From Myxococcales bacterium (GTDB lineage: Bacteria; Myxococcota_A; Polyangia; Haliangiales; Haliangiaceae), in assembly GCA_028287135.1 (NCBI GenBank), contig JAQBQE010000042.1, positions 1 to 32,875 on the forward strand: DNA of 32,875 nt. Reading direction: 5' to 3'. The notes beneath the pieces are model-generated. The model saw only the letters and a list, made by a program, of their open reading frames with translations. It searched no databases and was not told where the DNA came from. Positions 20,606 through 31,623 of this stretch are shown here, piece after piece; the stretch's first letter is position 1; each line of letters starts with the position of its first letter. The translations under genes were made by a program, and so were the position numbers.

Positions 20606-22951
20606 GTGACGGGGCGCGCGATCTTCACCCGCGTGGGTGCATGGTGCATGAGGACGGCGCTCCTCGCGGCGGCGTTCGGTGCGGGATGCTCCTCGCCAGC
20701 TGCTACCGCCTGTGACGGCGGCGACTGCGCGATCGGGTGCGAGCTCGAAACCTGGTTCGCAGACGGCGACGGTGACGGATTCGGCGCCCCCGCTGACCGC
20801 ATGGAGTCGTGTGAGGTGCCCGCCGGGCATGTCGCCGATGGCACGGACTGCGATGACGCCTCCGCGTCCATCCATCCCTCCGCGACCGAGCTCTGCAACG
20901 GAACCGACGACGACTGCGATGGCGCCGTCGACGAGAACCTCACCTCGCTCACCTGGTACGCCGACGGAGATGGAGATGGCGCGGGCGCACCGGGTACCGC
21001 GGTCGTCAGCTGCGACATGCCGCTCGGACACGTCGCGAGCGGTCTCGACTGCAACGACGCCAACGACACCGTCCATCCCGGGGCGGCCGAGCTGTGCAAC
21101 GCCGTCGACGATGACTGCGATGGCACCTTCGACGAAGGTGCCCCCGGCACGTTCTGGTATCTCGATCTCGATCACGACGGCTACGGCGCACCCGGCGCCA
21201 GCGTGATGAGCTGCGGAGCTCCGACCGATTACGCTGCCAACGACCTCGACTGCAACGATGCCGATGACGGAGTTCACCCCGGGGCGACCGAGACCTGCGG
21301 CACCATCGACCGCAACTGTGATGGTGCCGTCCAGCCGTGCTGCGGTGATGGGTTCGCGGACCTCGAAGCGGGCGAGCAATGCGACGGCCTCCAGGATGGC
21401 GCCTGCATCGGCCTGTGCAATGCCTGCATGTGCCCGGCCCCGGGACCGTGGCGGTTCACCGACGCCACCGCCCTTGCGGGCCTCGACGTGATCCAGGGGT
21501 ATTCCGTGCCCGCGATGCCGTCCCAGCCGTACTACGGTGGAGGACTGGCCGCGAGCGATTTTGACAACGACGGCGACATCGACCTCTACACCGTGCGCGG
21601 AGAGATTGGCCGCTCGGTGCTCTGGATCAATCAGGGCAACGGCACGTTCGTTGACAGGACGGCATCGGCACTGATCCCGCTCATGACCGTGCGCAAGACC
21701 GGCCCGTTGTTCGCCGACTTCAACGGCGATGGTGCCGACGACCTCCTGCTCGGAGGCGTCGCCGGGGCCCCGGTGCGCGTGTTCATCAACCAACGCGATG
21801 GCACATTCACCGATGGAACGCTCGCCGCAGGCTTCGCTACCCTCGCCGGCGAGGTCTCCTCTGCCGCGATGGCAGATCTCGATGGAGATGGCGAGCTCGA
21901 TCTCGCGCTCGGACGCTCGGGTACCACTGCCAACGGATCGACCGATGCGACGCCATGCAGCGGCCCGCCACCACTCGACGTCGAGCATCTCTGGCGCAAC
22001 GACGGCGGCCACTTCGCGCCGATCAGCGCTGCTGCAGGACTCGCCGGGCTTCATCACCCCGTAATGTGTCGCGACACCACGTTTGCGCCGACCTTCGACT
22101 ACTTTAATGGGGATGGCGTGCTCGATCTGGCGTTTACCGCGGACTTCGGTGACAGCAGGCTGTATCTCGGCACCGGGACCGCCGCCTTCACCGAGATCAC
22201 GAGCCCCTCGATCAACGACGAGTTCGGCATGGGCGCGGCGACCGGCGACGTCGACAATGATGGCGATATCGACTGGTTCGTGACCAGCATCCAGGGGAAC
22301 TTCTCCCAGGGCAGTGGCACGGGTAACCGGCTGTTCCTCAACGACGGCAACGGCAACATGTCTGACAGCTCTGCGACCGCAGGTGTGCGCAGAGGCGGTT
22401 GGGGATGGGGGGCCTGTCTGGCCGACTTCGACAGCAATGGTCACCTCGACATCTTTCATGTCAACGGCTACTACTCGCCCGGCCAGCTCGCCGATCCGTC
22501 GCGACTCTTCATGTCCAACGGTGATGGCACGTTCACCGAGCGCAGCTTCGAGCTCGGCATCGTCGACCTCGATCAGGGTCGAGGCGTCAGCTGCTTCGAT
22601 AGTGACAACGACGGTGACGTCGATATCGTGGTCTCCAACGAGTGGGGACCGCTCCGGCTCTGGCGAAACAACGGCACTCGCGTCGGCCATTATTTCGTCG
22701 TGAGCCTGTCAGCGCCTCCCCCCAATGCTCGGGGCATCGGTGCGCGCATCGAGCTCACGTCCTCGGCCATCACGCAGCGGCGCACGATCAAGGCGGGCAA
22801 CAACTTCGTGTCCCAGGATCCAGCGCTCGCCCACTTTGGACTCGGCGCCGCAACGACGGTGGACACGGTCCGCGTGCTATGGCCGGATGGTACCGTCACC
22901 TCGCACGGTCCATTCAGCGCAGATCAGCGGATCGTGATCACCAAACCGTGA
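20606..22951 (+). CDS. CRTAC1-like lipoprotein: MopE motifs, FG-GAP repeats, ASPIC/UnbV (plus-strand copy)
   Basis: A 781-residue lipoprotein if started at the GTG at 20606; the ATG at 20648 is the main alternative. The earlier start was chosen because protein-level similarity to the inverted copy extends upstream of the ATG, a GGGA precedes the GTG, and it gives a longer, basic signal peptide before the lipobox FGAGC. MopE-type motifs follow (CNGTDDDCDG, CNAVDDDCDG, and a variant IDRNCDG), with acidic WYADGDGDGAGAP-type segments and a Cys-rich unit (CCGDGF to CDGLQDG). Next come about six FG-GAP/VCBS-type calcium-binding blades (for example DFDNDGDIDLYTV, DFNGDGADDLLLG, DVDNDGDIDWFVT), expected to form a beta-propeller. 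The C-terminus is an ASPIC/UnbV domain (NARGIGARIELTS to VRVLWPDG). The protein is probably a surface-exposed calcium-binding adhesin or ligand-binding protein. It converges with a close paralogue. Confidence 0.9.
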   Translation: MTGRAIFTRVGAWCMRTALLAAAFGAGCSSPAATACDGGDCAIGCELETWFADGDGDGFGAPADRMESCEVPAGHVADGTDCDDASASIHPSATELCNGTDDDCDGAVDENLTSLTWYADGDGDGAGAPGTAVVSCDMPLGHVASGLDCNDANDTVHPGAAELCNAVDDDCDGTFDEGAPGTFWYLDLDHDGYGAPGASVMSCGAPTDYAANDLDCNDADDGVHPGATETCGTIDRNCDGAVQPCCGDGFADLEAGEQCDGLQDGACIGLCNACMCPAPGPWRFTDATALAGLDVIQGYSVPAMPSQPYYGGGLAASDFDNDGDIDLYTVRGEIGRSVLWINQGNGTFVDRTASALIPLMTVRKTGPLFADFNGDGADDLLLGGVAGAPVRVFINQRDGTFTDGTLAAGFATLAGEVSSAAMADLDGDGELDLALGRSGTTANGSTDATPCSGPPPLDVEHLWRNDGGHFAPISAAAGLAGLHHPVMCRDTTFAPTFDYFNGDGVLDLAFTADFGDSRLYLGTGTAAFTEITSPSINDEFGMGAATGDVDNDGDIDWFVTSIQGNFSQGSGTGNRLFLNDGNGNMSDSSATAGVRRGGWGWGACLADFDSNGHLDIFHVNGYYSPGQLADPSRLFMSNGDGTFTERSFELGIVDLDQGRGVSCFDSDNDGDVDIVVSNEWGPLRLWRNNGTRVGHYFVVSLSAPPPNARGIGARIELTSSAITQRRTIKAGNNFVSQDPALAHFGLGAATTVDTVRVLWPDGTVTSHGPFSADQRIVITKP

Positions 22952-23065
22952 TTACGAACGCTGTGCTGCGGCACTGTGTCCGATCGATCACGGTGCTCCG
23001 AGTGACACGGCCAGACGCTCGCGAGCCCCCCTCGTCAGACGCGGTACCCGCGACATCGCAACGCC

Positions 23066-25417
23066 TCAGGGCTTGGTGATCACGATCCGCTGGTCTGCGC
23101 TGAATGGACCTTGGGTGGTGACGGTGCCATCTGGCCATCGGACACGGACCGTGTCCACCGTCGTTGCCGCACCGAGCCCGAAGTGGGCGAGCGCAGGATC
23201 CTGGGACACGAAGTTGTTGCCCGCCTTGATCGTGCGCCGCTGCGTGGTGGCCGAGCTCGTGAGCTCGATGCGCGCACCGATGCCCCGAGCATTGGGGGGA
23301 GGCGCGGACAGGCTCACGACGAAATAATGGCCGACGCGTGCGCCGTTGTTGCGCCATAGCCGAAGTGGCCCCCACTCGTTGGAGACCACGATATCGACGT
23401 CACCATCGTTGTCACTATCGAAGCAGCTGACGCCCCGACCCTGATCGAAGTCGACGATGCCGAGCTCGAAGCTGCGCTCGGTGAACGTGCCGTCGCCGTT
23501 GGACAGAAAAAGTCTCGACGCGTCGTAGAGCACCGGCGTCGAGTTTCCATTCAAGTCCACCGGAAGCGGCGCGTTGACATGAAAGATGTCGAGGTGGCCA
23601 TCGCTATTGAAATCGGCCATGCAGGCGCCCCATCCCCATCCCCCCCTGCGCACACCCGCGCTGGCGGAGGAGTCGCTCATGCCACCGCTACCGTCGTTCA
23701 AGAACAGGCGGTTACCCGTCCCATTGATGGTTCCCTGGATGCTGGTCACGAACCAGTCGATGTCGCCATCATTGTCGACGTCGCCAGTGGCCGCGCCCAT
23801 CCCGTACTCGTCGTTGATCGATGCGGTCGTGATCTCGGCGAAACCGCCAGCTTCCAGGCCGAGATACAGCCTGCTATCGCCGTGGTCGGCGGTGAACGCC
23901 AGATCGAGCGAATCGTCGCCGTTGAAGTAGTCGAAGGTTGGCGTGAAGGTCGTGTCCCAGCACAGGACGGGGTGAACGAGGCCAGAGAGCCCTGCCAGGA
24001 CACTGATTGGCACGAAGAGACCACCGTCGTTGCGCCACAAATGCTCGATGTTCATCGGAGGCGGGCCCGAGCACGGGAGCACGCCACTGTTCATCGTGGT
24101 TCCGGCTCGTCCGAGCGCAAGATCCAGATCTCCGTCACCATCGAGGTCGGCCATCGCGGCAGAGACCACCTCGCCGCCGAGGGTGGCGAAGCCAGCCGCG
24201 ATGGTGCCGTCGGCGAACGTGCCATTGCGCTGGTTGATGAACACGCGAACGGGCGCTCCGACGACACCGCCGAGCAGGAGGTCGTCCGCACCATCGCCGT
24301 TGAAGTCAGCGAACAACGGACCGGTCCGGCGGACGGTGCTGAGCGGGATCTGAGCGGATGCAGTCCCGTCCACGAACGTGCCGTTGCCCTGGTTGATCCA
24401 CAGCACGGAGCGTCCGATTTCGCCGCGCACGGTGTAGAGGTCGATGTCTCCGTCATTATCAAGATCGCTCGCAGCCAGTCCGCCGCCGTAGTAGGGCTGG
24501 GACGGCATCGCGGGGACCGTATAACCCTGGACCACGTCGAGCCCAGCAAGGGAGGTGGCGTCGGTGAACCGCCACGGTCCCGGTGCCGGGCACATGCATG
24601 CATTGCACTGGCCGATGCAGGCGCCATCCTGGACGCCGTCGCACTGCTCGCCTGCCTCGAGGTTCGCGAAACCGTCGCCGCAGCACGGCTGGACAACGCC
24701 ATCACAATTTCGGTCGACGGTGCCGCAGGTCTCGGCCGCCCCGGGGTGGGCTCCGTCGTCGGCATCGTTGCAGTCGAGGTCATTGCCGGCACGATCCGCC
24801 GGAGCGCCGCAGCTCATCACGCCGGCGCCAGGGGCGCCGTAGCCGTCGTGATCGAGATCGAGATACCAGAAGGTGCCGGGTGCACCTTCGTCGAACGTAG
24901 CATCGCAGTCGTCATCGACGGCGTTGCACAGCTCGGATGCGCCGGGATGAACGGTGTCGTTGGCGTCGTTGCAGTCGAGAGCGGTCGCGACGTGTCCGAG
25001 CGGCATGTCGCAGCTGACGACCGCAGTACCCGGTGCGCCCGCGCCATCCCCATCTCCGTCGGCGTACCAGGTGAGCGAGGTGAGGTTCTCGTCGACGGTG
25101 CCATCGCAGTCGTCGTCGGTTCCGTTGCAGAGCTCGGTCGCGGAGGGACGGATGGACGCGACGGTGTCATCGCAGTCGGTGGCATCGGCGACATGACCAG
25201 CCGGAGCGTCACAAGCTTCGACGTGGTCGTCGGCGGCACCGAATCCGTCAGCGTCCTCATCGGCGAACCAAGTAGCGAGCTCGCACCCGGGCTCGCAGTC
25301 GCCGCCGTCACAGACGGAGGCGGCTGGCGAGGAGCATCCGATCCCGAGGAATGCCGCGAAGAGCGCGAGAGTCATGCGCCGCGCACCCACCCGAGCGAAG
25401 ATCGCCCGCACCGTCAC
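23066..25417 (-). CDS. CRTAC1-like lipoprotein: MopE motifs, FG-GAP repeats, ASPIC/UnbV (minus-strand copy)
   Basis: A 783-residue paralogue of the gene at 20606, with the same domain order: signal peptide with lipobox LGIGC, two MopE motifs (CNGTDDDCDG, CNAVDDDCD) and a variant VDRNCDG, Cys-rich CCGDGF unit, FG-GAP blades (DLDNDGDIDLYTV, DFNGDGADDLLLG, DLDGDGDLDLALG) and ASPIC/UnbV (VRVRWPDG). The GTG at 25417 is preferred because the ATG at 25375 alone would give a signal peptide with no basic residue before its hydrophobic core. Starting at 25417 adds several Arg, and GGGA lies five bases upstream of the GTG. Differences from its partner cluster in blade loops, for example an insertion at APLPVDLNGNSTPVLYDA, where the other copy has YYSPGQLADP. 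It probably has the same surface role with different binding specificity. It diverges from the lipoprotein gene at 25589. Confidence 0.9.
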   Translation of the reverse strand: MTVRAIFARVGARRMTLALFAAFLGIGCSSPAASVCDGGDCEPGCELATWFADEDADGFGAADDHVEACDAPAGHVADATDCDDTVASIRPSATELCNGTDDDCDGTVDENLTSLTWYADGDGDGAGAPGTAVVSCDMPLGHVATALDCNDANDTVHPGASELCNAVDDDCDATFDEGAPGTFWYLDLDHDGYGAPGAGVMSCGAPADRAGNDLDCNDADDGAHPGAAETCGTVDRNCDGVVQPCCGDGFANLEAGEQCDGVQDGACIGQCNACMCPAPGPWRFTDATSLAGLDVVQGYTVPAMPSQPYYGGGLAASDLDNDGDIDLYTVRGEIGRSVLWINQGNGTFVDGTASAQIPLSTVRRTGPLFADFNGDGADDLLLGGVVGAPVRVFINQRNGTFADGTIAAGFATLGGEVVSAAMADLDGDGDLDLALGRAGTTMNSGVLPCSGPPPMNIEHLWRNDGGLFVPISVLAGLSGLVHPVLCWDTTFTPTFDYFNGDDSLDLAFTADHGDSRLYLGLEAGGFAEITTASINDEYGMGAATGDVDNDGDIDWFVTSIQGTINGTGNRLFLNDGSGGMSDSSASAGVRRGGWGWGACMADFNSDGHLDIFHVNAPLPVDLNGNSTPVLYDASRLFLSNGDGTFTERSFELGIVDFDQGRGVSCFDSDNDGDVDIVVSNEWGPLRLWRNNGARVGHYFVVSLSAPPPNARGIGARIELTSSATTQRRTIKAGNNFVSQDPALAHFGLGAATTVDTVRVRWPDGTVTTQGPFSADQRIVITKP

Positions 25418-25444
25418 GAGAGTCCCAAGGTGTACCACCGGCGG

Positions 25445-25473
25445 ATACTGGCCGAACTCGTCGGCACATTCAA
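25445..25473 (-). promoter_or_regulatory. Promoter of the minus-strand CRTAC1-like gene
   Basis: On the minus strand TTGAAT (25473-25468) and CAGTAT (25450-25445) are 17 bases apart, matching the promoter of the inverted copy in sequence and spacing while most of the spacer bases are also shared. Similarity to the other copy fades just upstream of the -35. Confidence 0.5.
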
Positions 25474-25574
25474 CGACGACCTTCTGGCCAAACCCTCCGC
25501 CCTGCGGACCTCCGGGCTGGAGCGGCGACGCCAAGCTGCGAGGTGTTTGCGACAGCGGACACGGGCGATCGCTG

Positions 25575-25580
25575 TAGGCT
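25575..25580 (+). promoter_or_regulatory. -10 element of the small lipoprotein gene
   Basis: TAGGCT lies eight bases before the ATG at 25589. No Shine-Dalgarno sequence is present. TTGCGA at 25547-25552 is a possible -35, but the 22-base spacing is too long for a normal promoter. Confidence 0.35.
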
Positions 25581-25588
25581 GTCCGTCC

Positions 25589-26836
25589 ATGCGAGCCTTG
25601 CTTGGGGTAGCGATGCTCGCGGCATGCGGCGACTCGCTATTGCCACATGACGCGGAGCCGAGCGGCGTCCCGGATTCGTCGGTCGGCCTGGTGTTCGTCG
25701 AGGTCCGAGGAGCGGTGGTCCAGGGCGGGATTCCCGTCGTGTTCCAGGACGCAGATTCGTCGCTGGTCCTGTCCACCCAGACGGACGCCGCCGGGCACGC
25801 CAACGCCTACATGGCGGCAGGGGGCTTCGTCACCGTGGTCACGCCGGATCAGATCCTGACGTATGCGGGCGTCGTGCCGGGCGACACGCTCGCGTTCGAG
25901 CCTTTCACGACGGGCATCGCAGACGCCGTGATCTCGATGCGCGTCCGTGTTCCCGCCGAGGCCGGCGCAGTGGGGTACAGGCTCTATAGCCCGTGTGGCT
26001 CGCGCGAGATCTTCGGAGCTCAACTCCAGCCGCTCGACGTCAGCCTGGGCGCATGCGATGCGGTCACCGATCTGATCGCCGTCTCGACCACCAGCACCGG
26101 TGCAGAACGTTCGATCTTCCGCCGCGACGTGGTCCTCGGACACCAGGCGACGATCGAGTTCGAGGGTGCCTATCAGCCGGAGCTGCTGTCGACCATCAGC
26201 GTTCGCGACGTCCCGTCGGGCATCACCTTGATGCTTGCGTCACAGGCCATCATCGATGGCGCGGACGAGGTGTTTCCTGCTCGCAGCGCCGCCATCGAGA
26301 TCGCCGGTGGTACCGGTGCCAGTAGCGTCACGATGCCGATGCCACCGCAGGCAACGATCTCGACCCACCTCGAGGCACCCAGCGCGCAGACGACCGGGCT
26401 GCTGCACGTGATCGAATGGCAGCCGACCACGACCGATGTCGTGCTCTCGTACGACCGGGACCGTCCCCGTTCGTATACGGAACGGCCGAGCTATCGCGCG
26501 ACCGACCCGGCCGTGGTGTGGCGTGAGGACGCCGAGGGCTTGGTCGCTGACGGGGTGATCGTTCAGGTCACGTGGACGGATAACCAGCTCGGTCGTCATC
26601 ACTGGACGGTGCTAGCGCCGCGTTCATCGGAGCCGGTCGTGCGACTACCGATCTTGCCGAACCCTGTGCTCCGCCCGCTCGCCAGCACCATATCGGTCGT
26701 TCGGCTCGACAGCTTCCGACTCGACGGTGGATATGACCACGCCAGGTCCACGTTCAGGCTGGGAAAGCAGCTCGCCCGTGGCCTCTGGTTCTCCGACGCG
26801 CCCGCGGGGAGGGTGGTGTATCAGAGCCTCGACTGA
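25589..26836 (+). CDS. Predicted lipoprotein with carboxypeptidase-regulatory-like N-terminal domain
   Basis: A 415-residue protein whose family I do not recognise. The ATG at 25589 begins a short signal peptide ending in the lipobox LAAC (Cys13), after which comes a short polar tether. Residues about 30-110 resemble a carboxypeptidase-regulatory-like or Ig-type beta sandwich (VEVRGAVVQGGIPVVFQDAD, then TDAAGHANAYM). The remainder is beta-rich with no catalytic motif that I can name; Cys occur in SPCGSRE and LGACDAV. The open frame continues upstream to 23579, but that part is antisense to the CRTAC1-like gene and is a shadow. The gene diverges from the CRTAC1-like copy across 171 bases. It is probably an outer-membrane or periplasmic structural lipoprotein. 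Confidence 0.75.
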   Translation: MRALLGVAMLAACGDSLLPHDAEPSGVPDSSVGLVFVEVRGAVVQGGIPVVFQDADSSLVLSTQTDAAGHANAYMAAGGFVTVVTPDQILTYAGVVPGDTLAFEPFTTGIADAVISMRVRVPAEAGAVGYRLYSPCGSREIFGAQLQPLDVSLGACDAVTDLIAVSTTSTGAERSIFRRDVVLGHQATIEFEGAYQPELLSTISVRDVPSGITLMLASQAIIDGADEVFPARSAAIEIAGGTGASSVTMPMPPQATISTHLEAPSAQTTGLLHVIEWQPTTTDVVLSYDRDRPRSYTERPSYRATDPAVVWREDAEGLVADGVIVQVTWTDNQLGRHHWTVLAPRSSEPVVRLPILPNPVLRPLASTISVVRLDSFRLDGGYDHARSTFRLGKQLARGLWFSDAPAGRVVYQSLD

Positions 26837-26974
26837 GTCCGCGGTCCAGGCGGGACTTGCACGTGGGTATCCACGAGCGTGCGCGCCACCACCCGTTGGT
26901 CGCGAACAGCCAAGTGTGTGCTGGACATGGTCGGACGGCGTGGAGTAACACGGGGGGCTCGAGGGTCCCGACCT

Positions 26975-27009
26975 GGTGCCGTGAGCACCGGTTCGGGAGG
27001 GTGCCCTCC
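26975..27009 (+). other. Two adjacent hairpins upstream of the haloperoxidase-like gene
   Basis: GGTGC (26975-26979) pairs with GCACC (26985-26989) around CGTGA, and GGAGGG (26996-27001) pairs with CCCTCC (27004-27009) around TG. They lie 39-74 bases before the ATG at 27049. They may be leader structure or the transcript end of the gene before; there is no T-run. Confidence 0.35.
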
Positions 27010-27048
27010 GGATCACTGCTGCGTCGAGCTCATACGAACGGGGAACAC

Positions 27049-29112
27049 ATGGGGAGTCAGTTTTCGCATCGCTTCTGGACGCTGGCGGTTCTCGCCGCTG
27101 CACTCGTGAGCGGTTGCTCGAGTCCGGACCCCATCTCGCCGGTCGACGCGCCGACCGACACCGGCTCGACGTGCGAACCTGACCAGGGCGAGTGCGGTGG
27201 TCAGTGCGTCGAGATCATGAGCGACCCGCAGAACTGCGGTGGCTGCGGCGTCGTCTGTGGCACCGATGCAACGTGCACCGGTGGACAGTGCGTCTGCGAT
27301 CCGCGCCCGGGTGCACGTGACCCCGCGAATTTCGCGCCCCACACGATCGCGCGCCAGTGGAACGAGCTGCACCTCGCCGCCGTCCGTCGCGACCTGGCGC
27401 GCCCGACCCACCACGCGCGCACGCTCTATCATGTAGCCGCCGCGATGTGGGACGCGTGGGCGGCCTACGACCCCGTTGCCGGTCAGGTTCTTCACCGAGA
27501 GAAGCTCGCCCTCGCGGCGGTGGATGTCGCGGCAGCACGCGACGTGACCATCAGCTATGCGGCGTACCGCATCCTCCGCTGGCGCTTTCGCAACTCGCCG
27601 GGTGCGGCCACCACGCTCGTCGCACTCGATGGGAAGATGTCCTCGCTCGGCTATGACCGGTCGTATGTGACGCAGACCGATCCGACGCCTGCATCGCTGG
27701 GGAATCGGATCGCGGCGACGGTGATCGCGACGGGCCTCGCCGACGGGTCGAACGAAGCGAACGGCTACGCGTCGACGTCGTATGCGCCGATCAACGAGCC
27801 GCTGATCCCCACGCTTTCAGGCAATCCGTCCTGCACGGATCCGAACCGCTGGCAGTCGTTGAGTCTCGCCTTTTTCGTCGACCAGGGTGGCAACCCGATC
27901 CCGACCGGCTATCCGCCGGCGCTATCGCACGAGTGGGGCAAGGTCACGCCGTTCTCGATGGCCGATATGCCGTACGAGGAGACGGTCCGGGACGGCTTCA
28001 CGTATCGCGCATATCTCGACCAGGGTCCGCCGCCGACCATCGATGATCCGAAGTACAAGGCGGGTTTCGCGCAAGTCCTCGACTGGAGCGGCAAGCTCGA
28101 TCCGACCACGGGTGTGATGGCCGACATCAGCCCCAACGCGCGCGGGAACAACACGCTCGGGACCAATGATGGCACCGGGCACCGCGTCAACCCGACGACC
28201 TGTCAGCCATACGCTCCGCAAGTCGTGCCCGAAGGCGACTACTACCGGGTGCTTGCCGAGTTCTGGGCCGACGGCCCTAACAGCGAAACACCGCCCGGTC
28301 ACTGGTTCTCGATCCTGAACTACGTGTCCGATCGTCTACTCGAGAAGAAGTTCGAGGGCCAGACGGCCATGGGTGACCTCGAGTGGAACGTCAAGACGTA
28401 CCTCGTGATGGGCGGTGCGTTGCACGACGCCGCGATCGCTGCGTGGGGAGCGAAGGGCAAGTACGACTACACGCGGCCCGTGATGGCGATCCGCTACATG
28501 TGCGATCGAGGTCAGAGCACCGATCCGAACCTGCCTTCGTACCATGTCAACGGGATCCCCTTGAGCCCCGGGAAGATCGAGCTCATCACGGCTGCGTCGA
28601 CGCAGGCAGGTGGCGTCCACGCCGCGCTCGGAACGGAGAACATCGGCAAAATCGCGGTCAAGGCATGGCGTGGTCCCGGAGCAATCACCAACCCTGCGAC
28701 GGATACTGCGGGCGTGGGTTGGCAGCTGTGCGGGAACTGGTGGCCTTACCAGCGGCCGACTTTCGTGACGCCGCCCTTTGCGGGCTACGTTTCCGGCCAT
28801 TCGACGTTCAGCCGCGCGGCCGCCGAGGTGATGACACTGTTGACCAATGACCCGTACTTCCCGGGCGGCGTCGGCAAGTTCGTCGCACCGAAGAATCAAT
28901 ACCTGGTGTTCGAGGAAGGTCCCAGCGTCGATGTCACGCTCGAATGGGCGACGTATCGCGATGCCGCCGACGAGTGCAGCCTGAGCCGGATCTACGGTGG
29001 GATTCACCCGACCCAGGACGACATTCCGGGTCGCAAGATCGGCGCGATGATCGGACCCCACGCGCTGGGGCATGCGAAGCAGTTCTTCTCTGGTCAGCTC
29101 GGCACCAACTAG
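27049..29112 (+). CDS. Vanadium-dependent haloperoxidase-like lipoprotein
   Basis: A 687-residue lipoprotein. The ATG at 27049 is preceded by GGGGA with a 4-base gap. The signal peptide ends in LVSGC, followed by a DAPTDTG tether and a Cys-rich unit (ECGGQCVEI, DPQNCGGCGVVCG, CTGGQCVC) of a kind common in myxobacterial secreted proteins. The rest is an all-helical PAP2/haloperoxidase domain. All vanadate-pocket residues of this family can be placed: Lys469 and Arg476 (AKGKYDYTRP), Ser582-Gly583-His584 (YVSGHSTFS), Arg647 and His653 (SRIYGGIHPTQDD). Known enzymes oxidise halides with peroxide; related acid phosphatases use the same pocket, so activity cannot be decided from sequence alone. The 212-base gap before the gene has two hairpins but no convincing promoter. 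Confidence 0.88.
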   Translation: MGSQFSHRFWTLAVLAAALVSGCSSPDPISPVDAPTDTGSTCEPDQGECGGQCVEIMSDPQNCGGCGVVCGTDATCTGGQCVCDPRPGARDPANFAPHTIARQWNELHLAAVRRDLARPTHHARTLYHVAAAMWDAWAAYDPVAGQVLHREKLALAAVDVAAARDVTISYAAYRILRWRFRNSPGAATTLVALDGKMSSLGYDRSYVTQTDPTPASLGNRIAATVIATGLADGSNEANGYASTSYAPINEPLIPTLSGNPSCTDPNRWQSLSLAFFVDQGGNPIPTGYPPALSHEWGKVTPFSMADMPYEETVRDGFTYRAYLDQGPPPTIDDPKYKAGFAQVLDWSGKLDPTTGVMADISPNARGNNTLGTNDGTGHRVNPTTCQPYAPQVVPEGDYYRVLAEFWADGPNSETPPGHWFSILNYVSDRLLEKKFEGQTAMGDLEWNVKTYLVMGGALHDAAIAAWGAKGKYDYTRPVMAIRYMCDRGQSTDPNLPSYHVNGIPLSPGKIELITAASTQAGGVHAALGTENIGKIAVKAWRGPGAITNPATDTAGVGWQLCGNWWPYQRPTFVTPPFAGYVSGHSTFSRAAAEVMTLLTNDPYFPGGVGKFVAPKNQYLVFEEGPSVDVTLEWATYRDAADECSLSRIYGGIHPTQDDIPGRKIGAMIGPHALGHAKQFFSGQLGTN

Positions 29113-29178
29113 TCGCGAGCTCTGACGGGTTCGGCCACGCGGCGGATGGATCGCTAGCAGGTAAGCGCGCTGCCCGGT

Positions 29179-29184
29179 TATCCT
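29179..29184 (+). promoter_or_regulatory. -10 element of the permease gene
   Basis: TATCCT lies nine bases before the ATG at 29194, with no Shine-Dalgarno sequence between them. No -35 was found. The position fits a leaderless or nearly leaderless transcript. Confidence 0.4.
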
Positions 29185-29193
29185 GACCGCCGC

Positions 29194-31518
<2,325 letters not shown>

Positions 31519-31623
31519 CCGGACGGTGGTCGACTGGCATCCGGACGATCCGGACACGGCGGCGCGTGGTTTCACCGGGTTGCGCCGGTACGCGGAACGC
31601 ATCCGAGTGCGTCGGGTGAGCGA

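Larger units (their letters stand above)
20550..25473. repeat. Long inverted repeat formed by two convergent paralogous genes
   Basis: Left arm 20550-22951 and right arm 23066-25473 (inverted) match from the promoter -35 to the stop codon, around a 114-base spacer (22952-23065). In the last 132 residues of the two proteins I count six differences, and the bases there are also nearly the same. The middle of the arms is more diverged. The spacer contains a 10-bp palindrome GCTCGCGAGC (23017-23026) but no gene. No insertion sequence or target-site duplication flanks the arms. Confidence 0.9.

Noticed and set aside
20531..22690. Long antisense frame over the plus-strand CRTAC1-like gene, and its similar counterpart over the inverted copy
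   Set aside because: The two antisense frames resemble each other only because the underlying DNA is duplicated. The sense frames carry the conserved domains and show third-position changes.
22952..23065. Bidirectional terminator between the convergent copies
   Set aside because: The 10-bp palindrome GCTCGCGAGC and a 4-bp GTGC/GCAC stem are present, but neither has a T-run and both are too short to call.
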